A stretch of 64,000 nucleotides of DNA from Planctellipticum sp942493135 (GCA_942493135.1 OW818684.1:3968001-4032000), one strand, 5' to 3'; counted from the first letter of the stretch, positions 44,214-53,487 are shown. The notes: a model not told the origin generated them from the sequence alone. A program made the numbers and translations.

Positions 44214-45140
44214 ATGATTCGGATCGCCCTCTACGGAATCTTGGCCGGGATGCTGGCCTGCTCGGTGCTGCCGGCGATGGCGCAGGACAAGAACGTCAAG
44301 GCGAAGAAGGCCGCCTCGCCCGACGATCAGTATGTGCCGGGGCCGGATTCGCTCGAACAGCCCGGCGTACCGAAGGGGGAGGTCACCAAGTATTCCTGGA
44401 ACGAGAGCAAGATCTATCCGGGGATGGTCCGGGACTACTGGGTCTATGTGCCAAAGCAGTACGACCCGGCGAAGCCGGCCTGCGTCTTCGTCTGCCAGGA
44501 CCGGGTGCTTTACAACGCGCCGACTGTTTTCGACAATCTGATCCACAAGAATGAGATGCCGGTCACGATCGGGATTTTCATTGCGCCCGGGGACACGCCT
44601 CGCAAGCCGGGCGAATCGGCTCGCAAGCGGCCGGATGGTCGCCCTGCCCCGCCGAAGAACCGCAGCGTGGAATACGACACGCTGAGCGACACGTATGCCC
44701 GGTTCCTGCTGGAAGAGATCCTGCCTGAGGTGGGCAAGCAGTACAACCTGACGACCGATCCGGAAGGCCGGTGCATTGCGGGGAGCAGTTCCGGCGGGAT
44801 CTGCGCCTTTACCGTCTGCTGGGAGCGGCCGGATGCGTTCCGGAAGTGCTTCACGACCGTCGGGAGCTTCACGAACATCCGGGGCGGGAACAAGTATCCG
44901 GAACTGGTGCGTAGTTCGCCGAAGAAGCCGATCCGGATCTTCCAGCAGGACGGCGTGAACGACATCGTCAACCAGTTCGGGAGCTGGCCGGAGGCGAACA
45001 AGGCGATGGCGGCGGCGCTGCAGGAGCAGGGTTACGACCACAAGTTCGTGTTCGGAGAGGGGGTCCACAGCGCAAAACATGGGACGGCGCTGTTTCCCGA
45101 GGCGATGCGGTGGATGTGGCGGGATTCTCCGCGGAAGTGA
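44214..45140 (+). CDS. secreted esterase / alpha-beta hydrolase (enterochelin-esterase-like)
   Basis: 308 residues from the ATG at 44214; a GTG 12 nt upstream is also in frame. A Sec leader (MIRIALYGILAGMLACSVLPAMAQDK) is followed by RDYWVYVPKQYDPAKPACVFVCQDR, LLEEILPEVGKQYNLTTDPEGRCIAGSSSGGICAFTVCWERPDAFRKCFTTVGSFTNIRGG. The nucleophile motif is G-S-S-S-G-G with the Ser in the middle. A catalytic Asp (QQDGVNDIVNQFGSW) and His (GVHSAKHG) follow. Family members cleave ester bonds of carbohydrate or siderophore substrates. It stands after the DUF4145-like gene in the same direction, but a shared job is not evident. Confidence 0.85.
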   Translation: MIRIALYGILAGMLACSVLPAMAQDKNVKAKKAASPDDQYVPGPDSLEQPGVPKGEVTKYSWNESKIYPGMVRDYWVYVPKQYDPAKPACVFVCQDRVLYNAPTVFDNLIHKNEMPVTIGIFIAPGDTPRKPGESARKRPDGRPAPPKNRSVEYDTLSDTYARFLLEEILPEVGKQYNLTTDPEGRCIAGSSSGGICAFTVCWERPDAFRKCFTTVGSFTNIRGGNKYPELVRSSPKKPIRIFQQDGVNDIVNQFGSWPEANKAMAAALQEQGYDHKFVFGEGVHSAKHGTALFPEAMRWMWRDSPRK

Positions 45141-45172
45141 GGGCGGAGTTCCTTCAGGCATCGAATCCGCGA

Positions 45173-45334
45173 TCAAGCGTCGGTTTGCAGGCGTTCGGAG
45201 CCGGTGTCAAAGAACGTGCCGATGTATGCGGACGGATCCAGTTTGCTGTCTCGCAGCAGCGAGAAAACCTCAACGCCGTGCGCGTCGAGGGGCTCTGCAA
45301 GCTCATAAGCTTGCGAACCGTTGAGGAACTCCAC
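45173..45334 (-). CDS. possible small protein or gene remnant
   Basis: In the 240-nt gap between the esterase and the SGNH hydrolase, the minus strand reads NRYSSESGVEFLNGSQAYELAEPLDAHGVEVFSLLRDSKLDPSAYIGTFFDTGSERLQTDA before a TGA at 45173-45175. The GTG at 45334 gives 53 residues. Composition is protein-like and hydrophilic, but no start with a good ribosome binding site is seen, and the frame runs back into the SGNH gene. It may be a real small gene or a leftover of a longer, lost gene. Confidence 0.25.
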   Translation of the reverse strand: MEFLNGSQAYELAEPLDAHGVEVFSLLRDSKLDPSAYIGTFFDTGSERLQTDA

Positions 45335-45380
45335 CCCGCTTTCGCTGGAGTATCGATTCGCTTTCTGATCGACTCGTCTG

Positions 45381-46211
45381 CTACTGCCTGGCGAACTTCG
45401 CTCGAATCAACGGCGTCAAGAACTTGGCGGTCTCGTCTCCGATGACGTGGTAGCCGGCGAGGTTCGGGTGGCGGTCTCCGAACCAGCCGGGGAGATGGCT
45501 GAAATGGGCGTCGAGGCGATTGTCGAGAACTTCGACCGTCGGAACCTGGCCGGGAACGATGAACGACTTGACGAACTCGCGGCGGTTTTCGGGAATCTTC
45601 TCCAAGGGGAAGCGGCGATAGTTGAGCATGTCCGGACCGCGCTTCAGTTCTTCGGCATAGCGAGGGTAGATGTCGAACAGAAGCAGGTCCTCGGCTTTCG
45701 CAACCTGGGCGTTGAGTTCATTCAATCGTCGGGACGTGGCTTCGTCGCCGTACGGAATCACTGTCATCACGATGATCGTCGCCTGAGGATGATCGTTCCT
45801 CAGCCGGCCGATCAGCTCGTGATAGTCCTTCGGAAAGTTCTCGGCGAGATTCTCGCGACGGGCGTTGTCGTTGAGGCCGTAGCGGATGAGGACGTAGTCG
45901 ATTCCCGGCAATTTGGACGCCGCCTTCTCGTACCGGCCGGAATCCAGCAGACGGCGGATGTACTCGCCGCTCAAGCCGAGGTTGATGACGTTCGTGGGAG
46001 GGAGGTCCTTCTCGGCGGCCAGCAGCTCGCGAATCACGTCTTCCAGATGCGGCCCCTGCGGAACGTGACGCCGCGGAACACTTCCTTCGGTCGTGCTGTC
46101 GCCCAGCAGGAGGATCTGAACTTTCCCATCGTGCTCGGCCTGAACCGGAGTGCTGCCGGAGCCGAGAACCAGAACTGCAGTAGCGATCAGCATCAGGAGA
46201 CGACAGGACAT
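45381..46211 (-). CDS. secreted SGNH/GDSL-type hydrolase
   Basis: 276 residues from the ATG at 46211, preceded by AAGGAA; an in-frame extension to 46499 is Arg/Pro-rich and unlikely. The leader MSCRLLMLIATAVLVLGSGSTPVQAE is a Sec signal. SGNH block I is QILLLGDSTTEG, block II NLGLSGEYIRRLL, block III YVLIRYGLNDNARRE and block V DRHPNLAGYHVIG, with the catalytic Ser, Gly, Asn and Asp-x-x-His set complete. Such enzymes are esterases, often on carbohydrate esters. It stands alone on the minus strand, with 240 nt to the esterase gene on one side. Confidence 0.88.
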   Translation of the reverse strand: MSCRLLMLIATAVLVLGSGSTPVQAEHDGKVQILLLGDSTTEGSVPRRHVPQGPHLEDVIRELLAAEKDLPPTNVINLGLSGEYIRRLLDSGRYEKAASKLPGIDYVLIRYGLNDNARRENLAENFPKDYHELIGRLRNDHPQATIIVMTVIPYGDEATSRRLNELNAQVAKAEDLLLFDIYPRYAEELKRGPDMLNYRRFPLEKIPENRREFVKSFIVPGQVPTVEVLDNRLDAHFSHLPGWFGDRHPNLAGYHVIGDETAKFLTPLIRAKFARQ

Positions 46212-46556
46212 CGGAACGTTCCTTCGGATTCGGGGGATCGCGGGGAATGACGTCGGGCGGGCCGAGTTTGGCATCCGCTGCCAGACTACCGGCCTTCGCA
46301 CACGCTGTCGAACACTTCCACACGAGGCGAGAGCGGTTCCGCAGTCGCCCTTACCATCCAGGCGCGGGCCGTTCGCATCCGGGACTGGCATCAATGCGTT
46401 CGACTGCAAGGTTTGACGCATTACCATCTCCGACGTTTCCCCGCGATGGCGTGAGTCCGACCGATCCAGAGCTGCAGTGGCGATTCCACTCGTTGCCAAC
46501 GCATGCAGGCGACCCGAAGGCCGCCTGCTGTGATCTGTCTGCGCGAAGCGCGGCGA
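46212..46556. other. intergenic region, no gene seen
   Basis: About 345 nt upstream of the SGNH gene and downstream of the PEP-CTERM gene. A 7-bp inverted repeat, GCAGGCG / CGCCTGC (46505-46528), lies 28 nt past the PEP-CTERM stop and may be a 3'-end hairpin without a T-run. Nothing else was recognised. Confidence 0.4.
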
Positions 46557-47240
46557 TTAGGCCGCCTGCTGCTTGTGCTGCCGACGGCGACGCCAGGCCC
46601 CGAGTGCCATGCCGAGGCCGGCAAAGCCGGCGAGGGCGAGGGAGGTGGGTTCGGGGGCAGGAGGCACGTCTAATCCTGCCGTTCCTACCATCTCAACTCG
46701 CAAACCGGTCTGTATTCCGCCGTTGAAAACAATGAAGTCGAGCCTGTTGATGCCTCCAACAAAGCCACTCGTTGCTGTGAAGCTTGACCAGCTTTGGAAC
46801 TGTTCGTAGTCCGTTCCGTAGCTAACACGTCTGCCATTAAGAAAAATGCCTACTCCGTTGTTATCAGACGACCATCGCCCATTGATGGACGCGGTGTTTG
46901 AATCGAATCCTGTTAAGTCAAAAGTCGTTCGATAAAAATAGTACCCAATTGGTCCGAGCATATCATACGAGTTAGCCGGCCCAATCCATGCGGAAAGCGT
47001 GTCGTCTCCAAGGTAGGGAGGAATTGGGTAGCCACCGGACTCAGTTCGAACAATCGTGGCGTTCGTCCCGCCGGGCGCAAACAGCGAATAGTGCGGATCC
47101 CCAAGTGTGCCGTCAAGTAACGGTGAACCGGAGTTGTCAACACCGGTATTGAACAGCGAAGGAATCACTATTCCTGCCTGTACCTTTTCGACAGTCGCAG
47201 CTAACAGTCCTGCCGCGATTACAAGTCTCATGGTATTCAT
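46557..47240 (-). CDS. PEP-CTERM sorting-domain secreted protein
   Basis: 227 residues from the ATG at 47240. An N-terminal Sec signal (MNTMRLVIAAGLLAATVEKVQAG) is followed by a ~170-residue Gly/Asn/Ser-rich beta domain (LLDGTLGDPHYSLFAPGGTNATIVRTESGGYPI; RWSSDNNGVGIFLNGRRVSYGTDY). The C-terminus is the classic sorting signal, PAPEPTSLALAGFAGLGMALGAWRRRRQHK: PEP motif, hydrophobic helix, basic tail. PEP-CTERM proteins are processed by an exosortase and go to the extracellular matrix. The exosortase is not here. The central DNA (46,680-47,200) is more AT-rich than neighbours, suggesting a younger gene. Confidence 0.88.
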   Translation of the reverse strand: MNTMRLVIAAGLLAATVEKVQAGIVIPSLFNTGVDNSGSPLLDGTLGDPHYSLFAPGGTNATIVRTESGGYPIPPYLGDDTLSAWIGPANSYDMLGPIGYYFYRTTFDLTGFDSNTASINGRWSSDNNGVGIFLNGRRVSYGTDYEQFQSWSSFTATSGFVGGINRLDFIVFNGGIQTGLRVEMVGTAGLDVPPAPEPTSLALAGFAGLGMALGAWRRRRQHKQQAA

Positions 47241-47267
47241 TCATTTCCTTCGACAGAGACGAATAGG

Positions 47268-47690
47268 TTATTCCCGGACGGTCAGCGCGATGAACCGCGC
47301 CAATCGCTCACAACAACGACACGACGGCGAAGGGATTGAAGTCGATCCGGATGACACAATGTCTCGACCCCATCTTCTTCTTGAGATGCTGAAGTCCGCG
47401 AGACGCTGGGAGGCTTCGCACTCGCCTTCACATCTCGCGAAGACGTTTTCAAACACTTGTTGCAGCGCCGCCTGGCTGGCCTGCAGATCATGACCTTCCA
47501 ACTGCAGCAGCCGGATGGCTTCCGGCTGATTGGCGGTCAATGGTCCCGCGCAGGCGATGCCAGGCAGAGCCGTTGAGATTCCAAAAACGAAAACCAGCCC
47601 GCACCACAGACCGCGGGTAGTGTCATCGGACAATCGAATCCACCGATCTCGCGTCTGATTCCCGTAAACTCGTCGCGGCAAAGCAATCAC
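47268..47690 (-). CDS. hypothetical secreted protein
   Basis: 140 residues from a GTG at 47690. After a basic N-terminus there is a hydrophobic segment, GLWCGLVFVFGISTALPGIACAGP (27-50), ending in a plausible signal peptidase site. The mature ~90 residues include QPEAIRLLQLEGHDLQASQAALQQVFENVFARCEGECEASQRLADFS, a helix with a Cys-x4-Cys region. No family is recognised. It lies 28 nt upstream of the PEP-CTERM gene and could be in the same transcript. Confidence 0.5.
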   Translation of the reverse strand: MIALPRRVYGNQTRDRWIRLSDDTTRGLWCGLVFVFGISTALPGIACAGPLTANQPEAIRLLQLEGHDLQASQAALQQVFENVFARCEGECEASQRLADFSISRRRWGRDIVSSGSTSIPSPSCRCCERLARFIALTVRE

Positions 47691-47996
47691 GATTTTTCCC
47701 GGGCCCGAAAGACTCTGATCGTGCCTGCACGGCGTTTCACGGGCGGCTGCGTTTCACGCCCGCCACTTCTTGCTTGTCTTCGCCCCAGCCGTTTTTTAGA
47801 AAAGTCGGAAGACTCTCAGAAAAATCACTTTCGGGTTCGCCTCCATCGGCCCATCCGGATCGTGCATTTCGAGACAACCCCTTGACGCGAGGGGTACATC
47901 TCTGTCAGAAAGGTCTGCACGCGAGTCACTGACCGTCAGTACGACTCCGCCGAAATCCTGCCGTTTTTCTCAAGATCCTTGCGCCGCCGGACAAGC
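47691..47996. other. divergent upstream region before the ECF sigma gene
   Basis: About 300 nt between divergent starts. A 10-bp direct repeat, GCGTTTCACG, occurs at 47732 and 47749, and CGGGCG / CGCCCG can pair around it (47740-47762), followed by a T-rich stretch. TTGACG occurs near 47,883 without a well-spaced -10 box. No gene is seen. Confidence 0.35.
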
Positions 47997-48602
47997 ATGG
48001 AACAGAGGACTGCCGAACGCTGGCCGACCACTTCGCGGGAGCTGTTGAATGCGCTGCGCGACCGGCGGAATTCCGCCGCATGGGAACGCTTTGCCGCGCA
48101 GTATTCGGAGATTGTCCGCAAGTTCTGTCACCGGCGGAAATTGCAGTATGCCGACGCCGAGGATATTGCGCAAAAGGTGCTCATCGACGTCAGCCGCCAG
48201 ATCGACGGGTTCGAGTATCAGCCCGAGCGGGGGCGGTTCCGCTCCTGGCTGGCGACAATCGCGATCCGGGCCATCTGGCGATTACGGCAACGCAAGGCCG
48301 GGGCGTGTGAACTGTCGCTGGAAGAACTCGACGAACTTCAGCATCCTGCCGACGATGGCTGGCTGATCGACTTTAATACCGCGGTCCTGGAAGTCGGGCT
48401 GGAGCGGATTCGGCTCGAATTCTCGACGACCGAATGGCAAGTTTTCGAAAGGAACTGGAGACGGGGTGAAGCTGCGAGAGATGTCGCCGCGGCATTCGGT
48501 CAGCCGGTCGGCTGGGTGTATCAGACCAAGTTCAGAGCCCTGGAACGATTGAAGCAGGAAGTTGGCATCCTCTCCGAAGACCTCCCCGGCTGCTCCTTCT
48601 GA
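47997..48602 (+). CDS. ECF-type RNA polymerase sigma factor
   Basis: 201 residues from the ATG at 47997. Region 2 is visible: WERFAAQYSEIVRKFCHRRKLQYADAEDIAQKVLIDVSRQI, followed by FRSWLATIAIRAIWRLRQRKA. Region 4 is LEFSTTEWQVFERNWRRGEAARDVAAAFGQPVGWVYQTKFRALERLKQEV, a helix-turn-helix for -35 recognition. This is the planctomycete-type ECF family that goes with Ser/Thr kinases. The last 41 nt overlap the kinase gene, so the two are translationally linked. It probably directs a small regulon under kinase or zinc-domain control; the signal is unknown. Confidence 0.88.
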   Translation: MEQRTAERWPTTSRELLNALRDRRNSAAWERFAAQYSEIVRKFCHRRKLQYADAEDIAQKVLIDVSRQIDGFEYQPERGRFRSWLATIAIRAIWRLRQRKAGACELSLEELDELQHPADDGWLIDFNTAVLEVGLERIRLEFSTTEWQVFERNWRRGEAARDVAAAFGQPVGWVYQTKFRALERLKQEVGILSEDLPGCSF

Positions 48603-51600
48603 AGTCCCTGGTGAAGCGGGCTGTCCGCGCGTCGGCGCGCTCGACGCGTTCCTGCGGCAACGGCTGACTCCGGACGAGGCCGAGGATTTCTCCCGCCATC
48701 TGACTCAATGCCCGCTGTGCCAGCAGGCGGCGGAAGCGCGGCTGAGTCCATCCGTCTGGTCGGCGGAGATCCTCTGGTTTCCCGATCACCCGGAACGGAT
48801 TACTGAGACCTCTCCCCAGGCGATCAGGCCCGTGGGGGGCACCGATCCAGGGGTGGCCGCTCACACCCAGCCAAGCCCATCATCACCGGCTCAACTCTTC
48901 GAGACGCAGCGGGAGCTGGCGGGCGGCACCGGCCGGACGCTGGCGGGGCGGTTCGAGCTGCGACGGATGATCGGAATGGGGGGCTGCGGGACGGTGTTCG
49001 AGGCGTGGGACGCCGTGCTGCGGCGCGATGTCGCCGTGAAAGTGCCGCACTGGTCGCTGTTCGAGAAGCCCTCCGTGCGCAAGCGGTTTGGCGTAGAAGC
49101 CCGTGCGGCGGCGCGGCTCAGCCACGTCAACATCGTCCCCGTTCACGAAGCGCGGATCGACGACGGAGAAACGTGTTTCCTGGTCTCCGAGCTGATCCGT
49201 GGTCCGTCCCTCGAAGCCTGGCTGGCCGAACGGCGAGCGCACGGAAAGCCGGTTCCCCTGCGACAGGCGGCGTCGATCGTGGCCGAACTGGCCGGGGCGG
49301 TGCAGTGCGCGCATCTGGCCGGGGTGCTGCATCGCGACCTGAAGCCGTCGAACGTGCTGCTGGCGCCGGCGCCGTCCGGCGGGTTGCCGTTCACGCCGCG
49401 GATTACCGACTTCGGCCTGGCGCGGCTGACGGAGGAGGCGACGCTCACCACGGTTGACGGCGGGGTGTTCGGCTCGCTGCAGTACATGGCCCCCGAGCAG
49501 GCGACGGGCCACGGGCAGATGGGGCCGGAATGCGACGTCTACGCCCTCGGAGCGATCCTCTACGAACTCGTCACCGGCGAGCTGCCCGTTGAGGCCGACA
49601 GCCCGCCGGCACTCCTGGCAGCCATACCGGTCCAGCCTGTCGTCCCGCTCCGTCGACGGCGCGTGGAGGTTCCGGCGGACCTGGACGCGATCTGTCTGAA
49701 ATGTCTGGAGAAACGGCCTCGGGACCGGTACGGCTCAGCGGGCGCGCTGGAGGTGGATCTCCGACAGTTCCTGGCGGGCGAAACGATTTCCGCGCGGCTG
49801 CCGACTCCGCTGGAGCAACTGTCCCGCTGGATGCGGCGACATCCGGCGACGGCGATCGTGGCCGCCACGCTGACGACCGCCGTTTTGGTTGTGTTGGGGG
49901 TGCTGGCGGAGGCCAACCGGCGGCAGTCGGGACTGATCCGCGAACTGGGGGACGTGAATTCGGAACTGTCGACCGCGAACGAACGGCTGGAGACGTCGGT
50001 CGAGACGGCGGACGAACTGCGACAGCGGGCGGAACGGCTGCGCCTTCAGTCCGACGAGGAGCGCCGGGTCGCTCAGGAGAACTTGTACGTCAGCGAATTC
50101 CGCCGGGCCTCAATGGCCTGGCGGGAAAACGATCTTCGAGGGCTGGAACGCATCCTCGACCGTTTGGACCAACCGGAATTCGTTTCGTTTCGTGGCATTG
50201 AGTGCGACTGGCTGCGTGCCAGGGGGGCTCGTCCGCATCGCGAAGTCATGCGATTCCCCGGTGCGGTGTACTCGATCGTCTTTTCGCACGACGGGACGTT
50301 CTTCGCAGCAGCGGGCCGCGATTCGGTCGTTCGACTTATACGGACGGCTGACAGTCAGACGCTTGCGGAGTGGCCGACCCGGCAGATCGAAATTAACGGT
50401 CTGACGCTCGCCCCTGACGAGAAATCGCTCTGGACGACCGGCGACGACGGATCGCTCTGCAGGTGGGACATTGCAGCGCAGAAGGAAATCTTCCGGATCG
50501 CCGCCCATGCCCCTGAGCAGGCACACGAACTTTTTGCACTTCCCGACCGGCAGTTGCTGGTCACAACCGGCAGCGATGGCCGACTGTGCCAATGGGACTG
50601 GAACACCGGGGAGTCGCGCGGAGTGCTGCAGGATTCGGAAGGCGGGATTGCTGCGGTCGCGATGGCCCCCAGCCGTCAATCGCTGACTTGCGCGGCCGAC
50701 GGCCGGATTCGCGTCTACGATCTGGCGGACGGCAAGGTCACTGCAGAATGGGGCGTGACGGCGAATCAGAAGGCGATACTAATCTCTCAGGACGGCAACT
50801 GGGTGCTGACTTCGTTGGGCGACCAACGTGTGGAATTGCGCAGCGCTCTCACGGGTGAACTGACAGGAGTGGAGAAAATCGAACGCACGATCGTGCGTTT
50901 TGTCTCGCAGCCGGATGCCCGACGGGTCTATGCCATCAACGATCAGGGCGTGATCTTCGAGATCGAACTGCCAGGGATGACTGGGGATATTCCCCCGCCG
51001 AAGCGGTTTCACCTGTCGGAGCAGAGTCTGTGTCGACTGGTCGCAGATCGCATTTTCTACGCAACACTGTCACCCGACGGGAAGGAGCTGTGGACGGGGC
51101 AGTCGGATGGTCGAATTCTTGCGTGGCCGCGAACTCGCCTGAAGAATTGGGCAACTCCGTCCGTCGAGATCCCCAGCACGAGGTCGGCCTGTTTTACAAT
51201 CGGCGGTCGAACGCTGCTGGTTGCAAGTGACGCGTGGATGCGGGAAATTGACAGTGAGACTCTGCAGACGATCCGCCAGCTTGAATTGGCACCGAATATC
51301 GTCACGTCGCTCTGCGTGCTTCCAGGCGGCGAGTTCCTGACAGGCGAGCAGACTTCGGACGGGAACGGACGGCTGACTCGCCGTCGCAGCAGCGACTGGG
51401 AGATCGTGGCCGAAATGAATCTGGGTCGCGTAGTCAGTGCCGTCGGGACAATTCTCACAGACCCACAGCTCAACTTGCTCGTCGTCGGAATTGGAGGCGA
51501 AAGAAGTTTGAAACTCTCGACGATTCACCCCTTAGAGCTGGTTCGGCCGTTTGCAATTCCTGGATCGAGAAGCGGCGAAGCGCTGGACCCCGTTCATTCG

Positions 51601-52056
51601 CGGTTTGCTTACGCTGCCAACAGGTTTCTAGAGGTCGATGACACACCATCGCGGACGCTGCTCTGGAGACAGTCGCTGCCTCACGATGGCTTTGCGTCAA
51701 TGGCATTCTCTCCGGATGGACGCTGGCTGGTGGCCTGTGGTGGCGATCGCGTATTGAGGGTCTGGGAGGCTGCGACCGGTCGGCTGCGGGCAGAAATGCG
51801 CGGGCATCGCGGGCTGCCGCAGTTTTTCGCCATCACGCAGGATGGCCGGTCGTTGTTCAGCGCCGACGACACCGGGGAACTCAAACTCTGGCACCTTCCG
51901 ACCGGCGACTTACTCTGCTCGATGGACATCCCGCTCACCACCCGGAGCGATGGCCCGCCCGGCCTGCTCTGCCTGGCCCCGGACGACTCCCGGCTGCTGA
52001 TCGTCGAAAACGATCGGGTCCTGCGGATGATCCCGCTGAAGCTGCCTCGGGATTGA
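48562..52056 (+). CDS. Ser/Thr protein kinase with N-terminal zinc-finger-like motif, membrane segment and WD40 repeats
   Basis: 1164 residues from a TTG at 48562; no other start fits before the kinase domain. Residues 46-53 are HLTQCPLC, a H-x3-C-x2-C anti-sigma-like zinc motif. The kinase domain (~131-405) has GMGGCGTVFEAWD, VAVKVP with Lys160, HRDLKPSN with Asp259 and DFGLA with Asp283, then MAPEQATG; all catalytic residues are intact. A membrane helix (AIVAATLTTAVLVVLGVLAE, ~431-450) is followed by a coiled coil and then WD40-like beta-propeller repeats to the end. Overlap with the ECF sigma gene implies that the kinase controls that sigma factor, as in many planctomycete pairs. Ligand unknown. 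Confidence 0.9.
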   Translation: MASSPKTSPAAPSEVPGEAGCPRVGALDAFLRQRLTPDEAEDFSRHLTQCPLCQQAAEARLSPSVWSAEILWFPDHPERITETSPQAIRPVGGTDPGVAAHTQPSPSSPAQLFETQRELAGGTGRTLAGRFELRRMIGMGGCGTVFEAWDAVLRRDVAVKVPHWSLFEKPSVRKRFGVEARAAARLSHVNIVPVHEARIDDGETCFLVSELIRGPSLEAWLAERRAHGKPVPLRQAASIVAELAGAVQCAHLAGVLHRDLKPSNVLLAPAPSGGLPFTPRITDFGLARLTEEATLTTVDGGVFGSLQYMAPEQATGHGQMGPECDVYALGAILYELVTGELPVEADSPPALLAAIPVQPVVPLRRRRVEVPADLDAICLKCLEKRPRDRYGSAGALEVDLRQFLAGETISARLPTPLEQLSRWMRRHPATAIVAATLTTAVLVVLGVLAEANRRQSGLIRELGDVNSELSTANERLETSVETADELRQRAERLRLQSDEERRVAQENLYVSEFRRASMAWRENDLRGLERILDRLDQPEFVSFRGIECDWLRARGARPHREVMRFPGAVYSIVFSHDGTFFAAAGRDSVVRLIRTADSQTLAEWPTRQIEINGLTLAPDEKSLWTTGDDGSLCRWDIAAQKEIFRIAAHAPEQAHELFALPDRQLLVTTGSDGRLCQWDWNTGESRGVLQDSEGGIAAVAMAPSRQSLTCAADGRIRVYDLADGKVTAEWGVTANQKAILISQDGNWVLTSLGDQRVELRSALTGELTGVEKIERTIVRFVSQPDARRVYAINDQGVIFEIELPGMTGDIPPPKRFHLSEQSLCRLVADRIFYATLSPDGKELWTGQSDGRILAWPRTRLKNWATPSVEIPSTRSACFTIGGRTLLVASDAWMREIDSETLQTIRQLELAPNIVTSLCVLPGGEFLTGEQTSDGNGRLTRRRSSDWEIVAEMNLGRVVSAVGTILTDPQLNLLVVGIGGERSLKLSTIHPLELVRPFAIPGSRSGEALDPVHSRFAYAANRFLEVDDTPSRTLLWRQSLPHDGFASMAFSPDGRWLVACGGDRVLRVWEAATGRLRAEMRGHRGLPQFFAITQDGRSLFSADDTGELKLWHLPTGDLLCSMDIPLTTRSDGPPGLLCLAPDDSRLLIVENDRVLRMIPLKLPRD

Positions 52057-52235
52057 AGGCGGGCGTCGGCGGACGCGGCGAGCGCTGACGGGACACGGAA
52101 GAAGATCCCCGGTCACTTGGCCGGCGGCACGACGGACCAACACAGCGTCCCCCCGGGGATGACGACGTCGACGATCCCGGACTGCCGTTCGCCGGCCTCC
52201 GCCCGTCTGGGCGAACTCATGATTTTTCCGCCCGG

Positions 52236-52991
52236 TTATCCCAGCAATCCCTCCGACAGAGTATTGCGGTGTGAGGCGGTAATGTCTCCCATCGTGCAAC
52301 TCGTCTCCAACCACTCCCCAAGCTCGGCATAGTGCCGTTGCATTTCGGACAATCTGGCCAGTCCGGACTGCTGCAATTCCAAGAGAGCGGAACGATCTGA
52401 AATGTCGCGAACGGACTTTGTGATGATCGGCGGCGGACGCTCAAAACCTTCCTTTTGCCACTGATTCCAGACGGATAAGAATCGTCGGTCCACCGGGTCG
52501 AACCGGCCGACGGAGCTCAGTGCGGAAACTGTCAGTTTCGGCTCGATCGGATCGACCACGCACGACGCGTACTGAATCTTGATCTGGTGAAACCAGTTCC
52601 ATGCGTCCTTGTCGGTCCCGGACCGCCTTCTCTCTTCGCCGGACGATTCGTAGTACCAGTTCCACGCGGCCGGCAGCAATCGCCGAATACACTGATCCAG
52701 CGTCTCGAAGTCTTCGTTGGTGAACCTGGCCCACTTCTGGTAGGGAGTGCCGAGGCTGGAATTCTGGAGATACTCTTCGGTGAGCGTGAGAGGCAGGTAG
52801 TGCGTCAGTGCATGCCTGGCGGCATTGACCACGTCTCCCAGCAGGTGGTAAACGACAACCGCGAGTGAGCTGCGGAGTCGTTCCCGTGCTGATGCGATCA
52901 CCGGGAAGTCAAACAGCAGCGGCAATCCTTCCAGCACTTCGCTTCCTCCGGCGACGAACCGACTTCTGTTTGGGCAGCTTCTCACGACCAT
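52236..52991 (-). CDS. hypothetical protein
   Basis: From the ATG at 52991 there are 251 residues; the frame continues upstream as Arg/Trp-rich sequence that looks non-coding, so the start is uncertain. The body is alpha-helical: LVVVYHLLGDVVNAARHALTHYLPLTLTEEYLQNS and ALLELQQSGLARLSEMQRHYAELGEWLET. There is no signal peptide, membrane helix or recognised motif. It stands alone, convergent with the kinase gene. Codon use is less GC-biased than in neighbours. Confidence 0.55.
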   Translation of the reverse strand: MVVRSCPNRSRFVAGGSEVLEGLPLLFDFPVIASARERLRSSLAVVVYHLLGDVVNAARHALTHYLPLTLTEEYLQNSSLGTPYQKWARFTNEDFETLDQCIRRLLPAAWNWYYESSGEERRRSGTDKDAWNWFHQIKIQYASCVVDPIEPKLTVSALSSVGRFDPVDRRFLSVWNQWQKEGFERPPPIITKSVRDISDRSALLELQQSGLARLSEMQRHYAELGEWLETSCTMGDITASHRNTLSEGLLG

Positions 52992-53487
52992 AGATCGAAT
53001 GCCGTCTATGTCAATGTCAAGTTCTTTATGTTCCGCGAGTTGCAACGCGTGAACCCGTAGAGAAAGTCCGCTTCGGGATCTTGTCGCCCCTCTCCACCAC
53101 GAAGACAGCGGTCCGCCAAACTGTCGTCGCAATCCCCAGGCTGGCCCCGGCCCTCCGCCGTCCCGTACAGTCTTAGTCAGTTTTCTCTTTCGTCCAGTTT
53201 CTGCTCCGCTGCAGGTCCACCACCCCGATGGCGGTCGACAAATCCTCCCGCTCGGCAATTACATTCTGATTCGCGTCGATTCGGCGAATCCAGCGCGAAA
53301 CGGCGGCATCTGAAACACGTAGATGAGCTGTCGATCAGGCGGTGAAGCCGAGTCAATCCGCCGGTGTTCGGCCTCCAATCCTATGGCGAGGTCGAATTGT
53401 AACGGCCGGCACGCAGCGTTAGCGGGAATGGCCGAGACTGTCGAACGTCGACAGTTCGCTGGCGTACTTCGCGTTGGAACCGATAAA
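52992..53487. other. intergenic region beside the decayed transposase, no gene seen
   Basis: About 500 nt between a hypothetical gene and the transposase remnant. Frames present look non-coding. It should contain the lost end of the mobile element; no terminal inverted repeat was recognised by eye. Confidence 0.4.
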
